A stretch of DNA of 64,000 nt from Vibrio sp. 99-8-1 (GTDB lineage Bacteria > Pseudomonadota > Gammaproteobacteria > Enterobacterales > Vibrionaceae). The notes under the pieces were generated by a model. That model made no database searches, was not told the origin of the DNA, and saw only the letters and a list, made by a program, of their open reading frames with translations. Within the stretch, counting starts at the first letter, position 1. Each line of letters begins with the position of its first letter. Location: assembly GCF_013114595.1 (NCBI RefSeq), contig NZ_VTXE01000021.1, positions 1 to 64,000 of the forward strand. The letters run 5' to 3'. Both the position numbers and the translations under genes were made by a program. This document shows, piece after piece, positions 19,393 through 27,220 of this stretch.

Positions 19393-19838
19393 ATTTACCG
19401 CTCCCAAACACAACAACAGCAGACAGTTTTACTCTTCTCCCCTGTGACAACAAGCTTCCTTTTTTGAAACGTGACTAAAATCCGCATTGTCCACAATCTA
19501 AAGTACATTATTTTGAACTATGGCATATCTTGGTTAACCGGCTCATAGCCAGTAAAGCTAACAACCTGTGATAATTACATTATCAATGCAGATATCCAGT
19601 ATTTTTAAACTAAGCAGAAATTCGCTATTCCTAAGCATTAATTAACTATTATAAAAATTTAAAAAGCGCAATATTGATTCCATTGAGCAAACAATAACAT
19701 CAGCTCATTTATTAAATAAATGAACAATAAATTTAATTTGGTTATTCCAAGTTTATTTATATCGAATTTATATGTAAGTGATTTATATATAACTCAGTTC
19801 TTATTTTCCATAACGTTTATACTCTTAGGGAGTTTGTC
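19393..19838. promoter_or_regulatory. Divergent control region, araC-type / amidinotransferase
   Basis: 446 bp without genes. A perfect palindrome TCATTTATT-A-AATAAATGA occupies 19705-19723, about 115 bp upstream of the amidinotransferase start, and is a candidate operator. AraC proteins more often use direct repeats, so assignment to the neighbouring regulator is uncertain. The amidinotransferase ATG has a strong SD (AGGGAG, 6-nt spacing). Confidence 0.5.
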
Positions 19839-21071
19839 ATGAGTATTTCAAATGATCTATATCCAAATGCATCTCTGCCTCTAGAACGTAAAGATTCTGG
19901 CGTTCCAATTGTTCGTCCCGGTTTACATGTTGAATCGTATAACGACTTTGATCCACTAAAGCACGTTATTGTCGGAATTGCTGATAACCAACACATACCA
20001 GAAGCATGTCCAGCAAGTAACGAGAAAATTCCTGCGGACTCTCCTATGCGTGGCAGTAAAGCAGGCCGAAGAACTCAAGAGAGTATCGACCGTGCAAACG
20101 AATGCTTAAACGGCTTTGCAAAGCAGTTAGAAGATCGCGGTATTGTTGTTGACCGCCCGGGAGCAGTAGACTGGCACGAAAGAATCACAACACCAGATTT
20201 TACTATTAGTTCTGGTTTTGGTGTTATGCCTCCTCGCGACTGCTTGCTAACCATGGGTAAAAGCATCTTAATGGCACCAATGAGTTTCAGAAGCCGTTAT
20301 TTTGAATATTTGGCTTATGTCGATCTACTACGTGAATACTTCGAGTCAGATCCAAACTGCCTGATTGAGCAAGCACCTCGTCCTCGTTTAGCGGATGAAA
20401 GTTTCCGTATGGATTATGTTGCTGCTTATGAAACATTATCTGATGAAGAGACAATGGCTCGTTCATTACGTAAAGAGTACTCGACTAAAGAGACTGATAT
20501 TCTTTTCGATGCAGCTGATGTAATGCGTCTAGGTAAAGATATCTTCGTTCAACACGGCTTAACCACTAACTTGGCAGGTATTCGCTGGATCAAGCGTAAA
20601 TATGAGCCTCAAGGTTTCCGTATCCATACGCTAAGCTTTGAAGACAACCATCCGATTCACATCGATGCGACCTTCTGCCCACTTCGCCCAGGCTTGATGC
20701 TGCTTAACCCTCACCGTCCTCTATTTAAAGGACAACGTGAAATATTTGAGAAGAATGGTTGGGAAATTGTTGAAGCTGTTAGCCCTGCATGGGACAACCC
20801 ACCACCACTATGTTATTCAAGTACTTGGTTATCAATGAATACCTTGATTCTTGACCATAAAACTGTGTGTGTTGAAGCATCTGAAACTGGCCAAATGGAA
20901 CAATTTGACCAACTTGGCTTTAACGTTATCCCTGTTGATTTACGTGACGCTTATGCCTTCGGTGGCGGCTTGCACTGTGCAACAGCGGATGTATGGCGTG
21001 AAGGTAAGTGTGAAGATTACTTCGCAAACCAATTTACTGGTGCTCATAGTATTGAGCATTGGGAATACTAA
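19839..21071 (+). CDS. Glycine amidinotransferase (AGAT/GATM-like)
   Basis: 410 residues, similar to animal L-arginine:glycine amidinotransferase (about 423 with its targeting peptide). The catalytic triad region is intact: DAAD at 224-227, H274 in IHIDATF, and nucleophile C380 in GGGLHCAT. The long shared stretch around FDAADVMRLGKDIFVQHGL is diagnostic. These enzymes move the amidino group of arginine to an amine such as glycine, giving guanidinoacetate and ornithine; bacterial members may use other acceptors. Monocistronic, with a strong SD and its own terminator, and flanked by an AraC regulator and two transporters. The acceptor amine cannot be told from sequence. Confidence 0.85.
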   Translation: MSISNDLYPNASLPLERKDSGVPIVRPGLHVESYNDFDPLKHVIVGIADNQHIPEACPASNEKIPADSPMRGSKAGRRTQESIDRANECLNGFAKQLEDRGIVVDRPGAVDWHERITTPDFTISSGFGVMPPRDCLLTMGKSILMAPMSFRSRYFEYLAYVDLLREYFESDPNCLIEQAPRPRLADESFRMDYVAAYETLSDEETMARSLRKEYSTKETDILFDAADVMRLGKDIFVQHGLTTNLAGIRWIKRKYEPQGFRIHTLSFEDNHPIHIDATFCPLRPGLMLLNPHRPLFKGQREIFEKNGWEIVEAVSPAWDNPPPLCYSSTWLSMNTLILDHKTVCVEASETGQMEQFDQLGFNVIPVDLRDAYAFGGGLHCATADVWREGKCEDYFANQFTGAHSIEHWEY

Positions 21072-21096
21072 TCAAACTCGTTATCTGATTCTATCC

Positions 21097-21127
21097 AAAG
21101 GGACAGCATAAAAGCTGTCCCTTTTTT
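21097..21127 (+). terminator. Rho-independent terminator after the amidinotransferase
   Basis: AAAGGGACAGC (21097-21107) and GCTGTCCCTTT (21114-21124) form an 11-bp perfect stem leading into TTT. Confidence 0.92.
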
Positions 21128-21280
21128 CACGTCTGCAAGGTTAAACAAGATGAACTTGCCAATCACGTCCCGACGTTTAACAAGCAACCAGCCGTTATCT
21201 GCATGGAATTTAAACGCTTTGATTAAATTACCGCCAAACAGTTGAGTTTTATCGCTTTTGCTAAAATTAGCGCTTCCATT
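21128..21280 (-). pseudogene. Possible decayed coding fragment
   Basis: On the minus strand an open frame beginning after a TGA at 21283 reads like protein, including KAFKFHADNGWLLVKRRD and then VIGKFILFNLADV. It lacks a start and runs on into the amidinotransferase terminator. I do not recognise the family. It may be the tail of a lost gene between the amidinotransferase and the tRNA, or chance. Confidence 0.25.
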
Positions 21281-21321
21281 TCACAAATAGTATGGCATTA
21301 TACCTTCCGTCAACACGATGT

Positions 21322-21396
<75 letters not shown>

Positions 21397-21699
21397 AGTT
21401 TTCCTCCTAGTTTAAACCTCCCAAGTAAAGCCCCGTATTATCTACTATAAAAATGCCTGATAGTGTAAAACTAGTATTATTACCTCTAAAAAGCACAGTT
21501 AATAAATGGCAAGAAGTTCAACGGTAGATACTTCAAAATCAAGATAAGCACAATGGAACAAAATGCGATTAAAAATTACTGTCTCGTTACCCCACTAGCA
21601 CCACCACACTTAAAATGTGGATGTGTTTACATATAAAATATCGTGTTAACACCAATTACCACCACTGTATTTCACTAACTAAAAATGTTCAGTAGCATC
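21397..21699. other. Gene-free spacer after tRNA-Gly
   Basis: 303 bp with no ORF, terminator or repeat that I can support. It separates the tRNA from the 3' end of the binding-protein gene on the other strand. Confidence 0.4.
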
Positions 21700-22938
21700 C
21701 TAACCAGAATGGCTGCCAGCGATAGCAATAAGCCTAGAAATCAATTGCTCCGGTTGCTTTGTTGGGTCATTAAAAAACTGATACAACTCATTAATAATGG
21801 CATTCTGTACTACAGGAGCCACCGCCATGGAATCTGTCATACTTGGGAGCAACCGATTGTTCTCTTCTGCATTATCAAAATCTCGCCTTGATTGCTGAGA
21901 ACATCTATTAAAGCTGGAAAGAGAAACATCGGCCCGGGCAGGAATTGAACCTTTCTTCTTACTAAACTCTTCCTGAAATGTTTTAGCGGACAACAATTTA
22001 GCCATTCTGTCTGAATCTGCTTTAAGCGAACCCGCGTTGTGATTAAAAATAACAAAGCTATCCATATTGTAGATATATGTCCCCGAAGTCTGTGGTGAGA
22101 CATAACAAGCGATATGATCTGGAATAGAAATTTTTTCAGTATTCAACTCACCAATAACCCAGTCCCCTAATACCTGAAAAACAGCTTGGTCATTTAAAAG
22201 TTCGTGAGTCGCTTCATCCCACGTTTGCTTTTTTAAACTGTTTTTACTGATATCACCAATCTGGCGAAAAACTGATAAAACTTCGGTTGTCGTTGAACTA
22301 TTCAATACGTCTGGGGAAAGATCTACTAGCGCTTTTTGATAGTAGTCTGGGCCACCTAAACCTAGCGCTATATTCTCAAAAAGCATGGAAATCTGCCAAG
22401 GAGCATTGCCCAAAGCAAGCGGTTTAATGCCTTTGGTATTAAGCACCTTAGACACACTTATGAATTCATTCCAAGTGGTGGGCACGTCTAGTCCTGCTTC
22501 TTTCAACAATTTCATATTTACCCAAAGCCAGTTTACTCGGTGTACAGTAACTGGAATCGCTACGTAACCACCATTGTACTTATTAATTCGCTGAATTGCT
22601 GGTAGCATAAGTTCATCCCACTTCTCCTTCTGAGCTATTTCATCAAGTGACGTGAGAAAGCCAATTTTTGCCCAAGATTTAATTGCTGGCCCCTCAATTT
22701 GAGCCATGGTCGGTGGGTTACCTGCAATAGCACGCGCCTGCAATACCGCCATTGCGGTGTCTCCGCCTCCACCTCTAATGGCGGTACTTTTCCAATCATC
22801 ACCTAGTACCTTGACCGCGTCCTTCATAACATCCAACGCAGCCATCTCACCATCTGATGTCCACCAGTGAAGAAATTCAACTTCTTTAGCGTAAACTTGA
22901 TTACTTAACAACATTATGAAAAATAATATTTTTTTCAT
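21700..22938 (-). CDS. Orphan sugar-type ABC substrate-binding protein
   Basis: 412 residues with a signal peptide (about 1-17, MKKILFFIMLLSNQVYA). It is a type-1 (MalE/UgpB/GltB-like) periplasmic binding protein: VEFLHWWTSDGEMAAL near the mature start, GGGGDTAMAVLQARAIAGNP, then PVTVHRVNWLWVN and PTTWNEF. These resemble glucose/mannose-binding proteins. There is no permease or ATPase gene anywhere near. It is the last gene of an operon led by a response regulator and a histidine kinase (1-bp gap to the kinase). It may therefore be the periplasmic ligand sensor for that kinase, or a binding protein serving a transporter elsewhere. Confidence 0.85.
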   Translation of the reverse strand: MKKILFFIMLLSNQVYAKEVEFLHWWTSDGEMAALDVMKDAVKVLGDDWKSTAIRGGGGDTAMAVLQARAIAGNPPTMAQIEGPAIKSWAKIGFLTSLDEIAQKEKWDELMLPAIQRINKYNGGYVAIPVTVHRVNWLWVNMKLLKEAGLDVPTTWNEFISVSKVLNTKGIKPLALGNAPWQISMLFENIALGLGGPDYYQKALVDLSPDVLNSSTTTEVLSVFRQIGDISKNSLKKQTWDEATHELLNDQAVFQVLGDWVIGELNTEKISIPDHIACYVSPQTSGTYIYNMDSFVIFNHNAGSLKADSDRMAKLLSAKTFQEEFSKKKGSIPARADVSLSSFNRCSQQSRRDFDNAEENNRLLPSMTDSMAVAPVVQNAIINELYQFFNDPTKQPEQLISRLIAIAGSHSG

Positions 22939-22939
22939 T

Positions 22940-24379
22940 TTAATCTCTACTTAGAACAAGTCTTACTGCGAACGGCTGCTCTTCAGTGCGGGAGTGAAGA
23001 GTGACCTCTCCTCCATGTGCTCGAGCAATACTTCGTGCAATAGTTAAACCGAGGCCACTGCCTTCCTGATTGTTAGACGATACTCTGTAATATGGCTCAA
23101 ATACCTTTGCCAATAATTTTTTATCAATTCCGGGTCCTTGGTCGATAAAGATCATAATGACCTGACTCGGGGAGTCCTCTACTTCTATTGCGACTTCTTT
23201 ACCGTACTTTACTCCGTTATCAACAAGATTCTGGATACAACGTTTTATAGCCAGAGGTTTACCGTAATAGGGTTTAATTTGATATCCATTTATAGTGACG
23301 TTTTTTGCATAACGGTTATAAAGCTCGGTACTCATATTAAGAATATCATTGAGATCTATCGACTCTATATCCTCATGAATATCGGTTTCTCGTATACATT
23401 GCAGAGCCCCCTTAACCATTAGATCTACTTCGTTAAGCAGCTTCTCGAATCTGGCTCGGGTTACATCGTCTTCCAACATTTCTGTCCTTAATTTCAGACA
23501 GGCAAGTGGGGTTTTAAGATCATGGGATATCGCCCCAAACAGCATTTCACGTTCACGAAGGTGAGACTTCACTCTCCGATTCATTTTGTTAAAAGCGTGA
23601 ACAGCGGCTTTAAGCTCTGAGCTACCCTCCTCTTTCACTTCAGGGACACTCAATTTACTTCCCATTAAAGTAGCCGCCTTAGCCAAGTTCCTGATGGGCC
23701 TGATTTCCGAGCGAATGACTAGCCAAGTAAACACCAACAACATCAATGCAGACAAGATCATAAAAAAGATCTGTTTGCTGTCCATAAATGAACTTTCCAA
23801 ACTCACATAAGGCGCAGGGAGTACGGCCGCTAAGTAAAACCATTCCTGAGGGGATACCTCTATCTGAATCACTAGAATTGGAGGGTTTATATCACCAAAA
23901 GAGAGACTGTAATGCGCCCACAACAGGGGTAAATCATCAATATTTATGCCCGAACTAAAAACCTTAAGCTCTTCTCGGGTAGTAAACTCAACAGTAATAT
24001 TATTTTCGTTACCAAGCTCTTGTTCTAATACTTTTCTCACTTCATTTAGAACAAGTTGTTTTCGAGCAGAATCAGGAATCGGAGTGACATTAAGTTCACG
24101 ACTGTTAAGAGAAACAAAGAAACGTGTTCCTCCCATATTCCTCAGTTGATTTAACACAAGGTGACGATACTCAAGCGGAAGAGAACTGAAAAATGAGATA
24201 GTTGAAGAGGCACTGAGAACGAGACTGCTCACTGTACTCTTTAAACCCTGTTGCTCTTTTTGTGCGCTTTGCTGAAACCAAATTAAACCCGCTAGTAACT
24301 GAGCAACCAATATCACCATAAGCAGCATTAAACTCGTACGAGCAACAAGGGATTGGGGGAATATTCTTTTAAGACTCAT
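22940..24379 (-). CDS. Sensor histidine kinase (EnvZ/PhoR type)
   Basis: 479 residues: membrane helix near 15-37, periplasmic domain of about 165 residues, second helix near 206-228, HAMP linker, then HisKA with AISHDLKTPLACL. The ATPase domain has NLVDNGVKYG, DQGPGI and GSGLGLTI. It overlaps the preceding response regulator gene by 11 bp and is followed after 1 bp by an orphan sugar-binding protein gene, so the three are translationally coupled. The periplasmic domain is of no family I recognise; it may read the ligand-bound binding protein. The PTS gene directly upstream is a possible target. Confidence 0.87.
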   Translation of the reverse strand: MSLKRIFPQSLVARTSLMLLMVILVAQLLAGLIWFQQSAQKEQQGLKSTVSSLVLSASSTISFFSSLPLEYRHLVLNQLRNMGGTRFFVSLNSRELNVTPIPDSARKQLVLNEVRKVLEQELGNENNITVEFTTREELKVFSSGINIDDLPLLWAHYSLSFGDINPPILVIQIEVSPQEWFYLAAVLPAPYVSLESSFMDSKQIFFMILSALMLLVFTWLVIRSEIRPIRNLAKAATLMGSKLSVPEVKEEGSSELKAAVHAFNKMNRRVKSHLREREMLFGAISHDLKTPLACLKLRTEMLEDDVTRARFEKLLNEVDLMVKGALQCIRETDIHEDIESIDLNDILNMSTELYNRYAKNVTINGYQIKPYYGKPLAIKRCIQNLVDNGVKYGKEVAIEVEDSPSQVIMIFIDQGPGIDKKLLAKVFEPYYRVSSNNQEGSGLGLTIARSIARAHGGEVTLHSRTEEQPFAVRLVLSRD

Positions 24380-25073
24380 ACAGGGCTTCTACCGCTAACA
24401 TATAACCTTTATTACGAATGGTAATTATAAGTTCACGGTATCTGTCATCTAGATGGTTACGTAACCGACTGATCTGTACATCAATTCCTCTCTCAAGAGG
24501 TTCTGCATCTCTACCCCAGATCGCCTGAGCTATTTCGTCTCGAGAAAGAATAGCATTCGGTTGGCGTAAAAAAAGGGTAAGTAATGAAAAGTCTGCCCCC
24601 GATAGTTGCCTAGGAGATTTTTCTTCATGTAGTAACTGACGCGTAATGGTATCTAGTGTCCAGCCAGCAAAAGTAATCTTACGGGCAAACGGTACATCAG
24701 TATTGTGACTTGCCCTTCGTAGTATTGCTTTTACTCGTGCAAGGAGCTCTCTTGGGCTAAATGATTTTGTTATATAGTCATCAGCCCCCATCTCTAAGCC
24801 AGCCACTCTGTCAGACTCTTCAGTTACCGCTGTTAGCATGATAACAGGCACATTAGAACGACGGCGAATCTGTGCACATAAGGTAAAACCATCATCTCCG
24901 GGCATCATTATATCAAGTATAATTAAATTCGGTTCGTTGGTTTCTAATTGCTTCCACATCTCTTCGCCATCAGCAGCAGTTATGACCTTAAACCCTGCGC
25001 GACCAAAGTAATCACTAAGAGCATCTCTAAGCTCCTCATTGTCATCAACAACTAAAATGGTTTTTGGAACCAT
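24369..25073 (-). CDS. OmpR/PhoB-family response regulator
   Basis: About 234 residues from the ATG at 25073, which has AAGGA 9 nt upstream; an ATG at 25109 would add 12 residues but has no close SD. The receiver has the acidic pair in VVDDNEEL, phosphoacceptor Asp in LIILDIMMPG, and the switch region IMLTAVTEESD. Unusually, the conserved Lys-Pro of receivers is Lys-Ser here (DDYITKSFSPREL). The winged HTH follows (about 135-230). It is first in a three-gene operon with its kinase and a sugar-binding protein, which suggests control of sugar uptake. Confidence 0.88.
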   Translation of the reverse strand: MVPKTILVVDDNEELRDALSDYFGRAGFKVITAADGEEMWKQLETNEPNLIILDIMMPGDDGFTLCAQIRRRSNVPVIMLTAVTEESDRVAGLEMGADDYITKSFSPRELLARVKAILRRASHNTDVPFARKITFAGWTLDTITRQLLHEEKSPRQLSGADFSLLTLFLRQPNAILSRDEIAQAIWGRDAEPLERGIDVQISRLRNHLDDRYRELIITIRNKGYMLAVEALYES

Positions 25074-25360
25074 TCGCGAATATCCTTTTATATCTGAAGT
25101 TTTAGCCATAGCGGGTTTATACGGTTATCTTCCCGCATTGTTACTATGCCGACATTCAACTTGAACTACTATGACCTACCTCTTTATTCATCACACTTTA
25201 CTCTAATTTTTGTAAGCATCTGCTTACAATTTTCCGAAATAGTTAAAAAGAACGTAATAAGTTTTGTTGATTTTTTTAAATAGTAAAGCAGAGAAAGCCA
25301 CGCGAATTGCGTAGCTTTATTGAAATCAATTTTCATAATGAATATTAATTTGTGGATTTA

Positions 25361-26887
25361 CTATCCACGATTAATACACGCTTCTATAAACTGAGCCTTG
25401 TCACCAAATACAATTTGTATACCATTTGACCCGACCTTAATAACACCCATTGCACCAATATCTTCAAGTCCTTTTTCGTTAATTAAAGATGTATCTTTAA
25501 CTTCTAAGCGAAGACGCGTAATGCATGATGCAACAGAAGTCAGGTTTTCTCGACCTCCGACAAAGTCCAAAGTCAACTTAGTCATCTGTTCTGTACTCAG
25601 TGAAATCTCTTCTTTTAATTCTTCTGTTCGTCCCGGTGTTTGTACATCGAATTTGCGAATAACGAAACGAAATACAAAGTAGTATAAAACCGCCATCGGT
25701 ACGCCAACAAATACAGCTGCAAGATAGTTTGTATCGAATCCGTTCAATGAAGGAATAATACCTAAAGTAATATAGTCAATAAAACCTGCCGAGAATGATT
25801 TCGCTAAGTGAGCATCCAATAGATACATCAACATATATGAAAAGCCAGTACTTACAGCATTAAAGATATAAAGTAACGGAGACACAAAAATAAATGTAAA
25901 TTCTACTGGCTCAGTAATACCGGTAATAAAGCAGGTTAGGGCTGCAGAAAACAGAATACCGGCAGCGTATTTTCGGTTGTTAGTTTTAGCTTCGTGATAC
26001 ATAGCGAGACAAGCAGCAGGAAGAGCAAAAAGCATTAAAGGAAATTCGCCCTGCATGAATTTACCAGCACCCTGATAGGTAGCAGAATCAAAACTCTTAA
26101 CACCTTCAGCTAACATCTTAAACCAAATAGTCTGGTCACCATTTACCACGGTTCCTGCCTGACTGGTGTATTCACCAAATGAGAACCAGAAAGACGGATA
26201 CCAGATATGGTGAAGCCCTAAAGGAATCAACGCTCTCTCAGTAAAACCAAAAATGAAGGTAGAAAGTGCCTGATTATCACCATTTACCACTGCAGATAAA
26301 CCATCAATACCAGCTTGAACGTACATCCAGATACTTGGCAAAATTAAACCGAGAAGGAATGCAGCGACAGCTGTCACAATCGGCACAAATCGTTTTCCGG
26401 AGAAGAATCCCAGAAACGCAGGGAGCTGAATATCATGGAAGCGGTTGTACATCGAAGCGGCAAGAATACCAGCGATTAAGCCGCCAAATACGCCCATCTG
26501 CAAACTGGGTATGCCCAGTACCATAGCGTAGGCTCCTCCACTAAGGGCCATTTCTTGGGTCACTCCTGCGTGTACTCCTATGGTCATATTCATAACCAAC
26601 ATGGCCACAACGGCAGCAAGCCCTGCAATACCAGACTCTTTAGTTAAACCTACCGCGGCACCAACAGCGAACAATAGGGGTAGATTTCCGAAAATAACGT
26701 CACCGGCCCCAACCATAAGGGGAATACCAAACTTGTCACCAAAGGCCAGTAAAAGACCTGCCGCAGGCAGTATAGAGATAGGGAGCATCAAGGCCCGACC
26801 GACAGTAGATAACTTGGTAATGCTTTGTTTCAGCAGGGCAAATATTGACCTATTCTGAGTGGGTAATGTCTTAGCGTCTGTAGACAT
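25361..26887 (-). CDS. ptsG: PTS glucose-type EIICB transporter
   Basis: 508 residues. The EIIC domain (about 20-420) has ten or so membrane segments and glucose-family motifs: ALMLPISILPAAGLLLAFG, PLGLHHIWYP, and the active loop ITEPVEFTFIF. A linker with TPGRTEE leads to the EIIB domain (about 435-508), whose phosphocysteine is C455 in ASCITRLRLEV. It takes up and phosphorylates a hexose, most likely glucose, using phosphate from EIIA-Glc encoded elsewhere. N-acetylglucosamine or maltose-type substrates cannot be excluded. The upstream DNA carries a 12-bp palindrome that could bind an Mlc/NagC-type repressor. Confidence 0.85.
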   Translation of the reverse strand: MSTDAKTLPTQNRSIFALLKQSITKLSTVGRALMLPISILPAAGLLLAFGDKFGIPLMVGAGDVIFGNLPLLFAVGAAVGLTKESGIAGLAAVVAMLVMNMTIGVHAGVTQEMALSGGAYAMVLGIPSLQMGVFGGLIAGILAASMYNRFHDIQLPAFLGFFSGKRFVPIVTAVAAFLLGLILPSIWMYVQAGIDGLSAVVNGDNQALSTFIFGFTERALIPLGLHHIWYPSFWFSFGEYTSQAGTVVNGDQTIWFKMLAEGVKSFDSATYQGAGKFMQGEFPLMLFALPAACLAMYHEAKTNNRKYAAGILFSAALTCFITGITEPVEFTFIFVSPLLYIFNAVSTGFSYMLMYLLDAHLAKSFSAGFIDYITLGIIPSLNGFDTNYLAAVFVGVPMAVLYYFVFRFVIRKFDVQTPGRTEELKEEISLSTEQMTKLTLDFVGGRENLTSVASCITRLRLEVKDTSLINEKGLEDIGAMGVIKVGSNGIQIVFGDKAQFIEACINRG

Positions 26888-27068
26888 GCGAACACCTCGT
26901 AGCTTAATAGTTAGAATTTCTATACCCGATGAATCAGGTATTTCCTTAATAAAGCTACAGAGATTTATGTTGTTAAAGGTTAATTATTGTAGGCGTTTTG
27001 TAAGTAAAATTTTACATTATGATCTGGGACTCTGGACATTGATTTTGTATTTCTCGTCGCATTTTCCG
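26888..27068 (-). promoter_or_regulatory. Promoter region of the PTS gene with palindrome
   Basis: GTAAAATTTTAC, a perfect 12-bp palindrome at 27004-27015, lies about 115 bp upstream of the EIICB start. It is a candidate repressor operator; NagC and Mlc sites share an A/T-rich inverted structure, but the match is not specific enough to name the regulator. Confidence 0.4.
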
Positions 27069-27197
27069 CTAGGAACATTTTGCCCCGTTCCCTAGGATGC
27101 TTGCTTCTAAAAGAGCAGTCCAACCATTGTTATTTTTCCGGTCAGGAGAGGCTCCGGCACTGACAAGCCTATCAACAACTTTACCCGCCCCTGATAG
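27069..27197 (-). pseudogene. Ankyrin-repeat gene remnant
   Basis: Between stop codons the minus strand reads GKVVDRLVSAGASPDRKNNN and then GWTALLEASILGNG. This is one helix-turn-helix ankyrin unit followed by the start of the next, in the form seen in bacterial ankyrin proteins (NGWTALLEAIILG-type). There is no start codon, no SD and no further repeats, so it is a fragment of a lost gene. It lies directly beyond the stop of the diguanylate cyclase gene and points the same way. Confidence 0.6.
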
Positions 27198-27220
27198 CTA
27201 GCGTAAACGACACATAGGCT

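Noticed and set aside
25294..25318. Imperfect hairpin between the PTS gene and the response regulator gene
   Set aside because: One mismatch and no adjacent U tract; too weak to list as a terminator.
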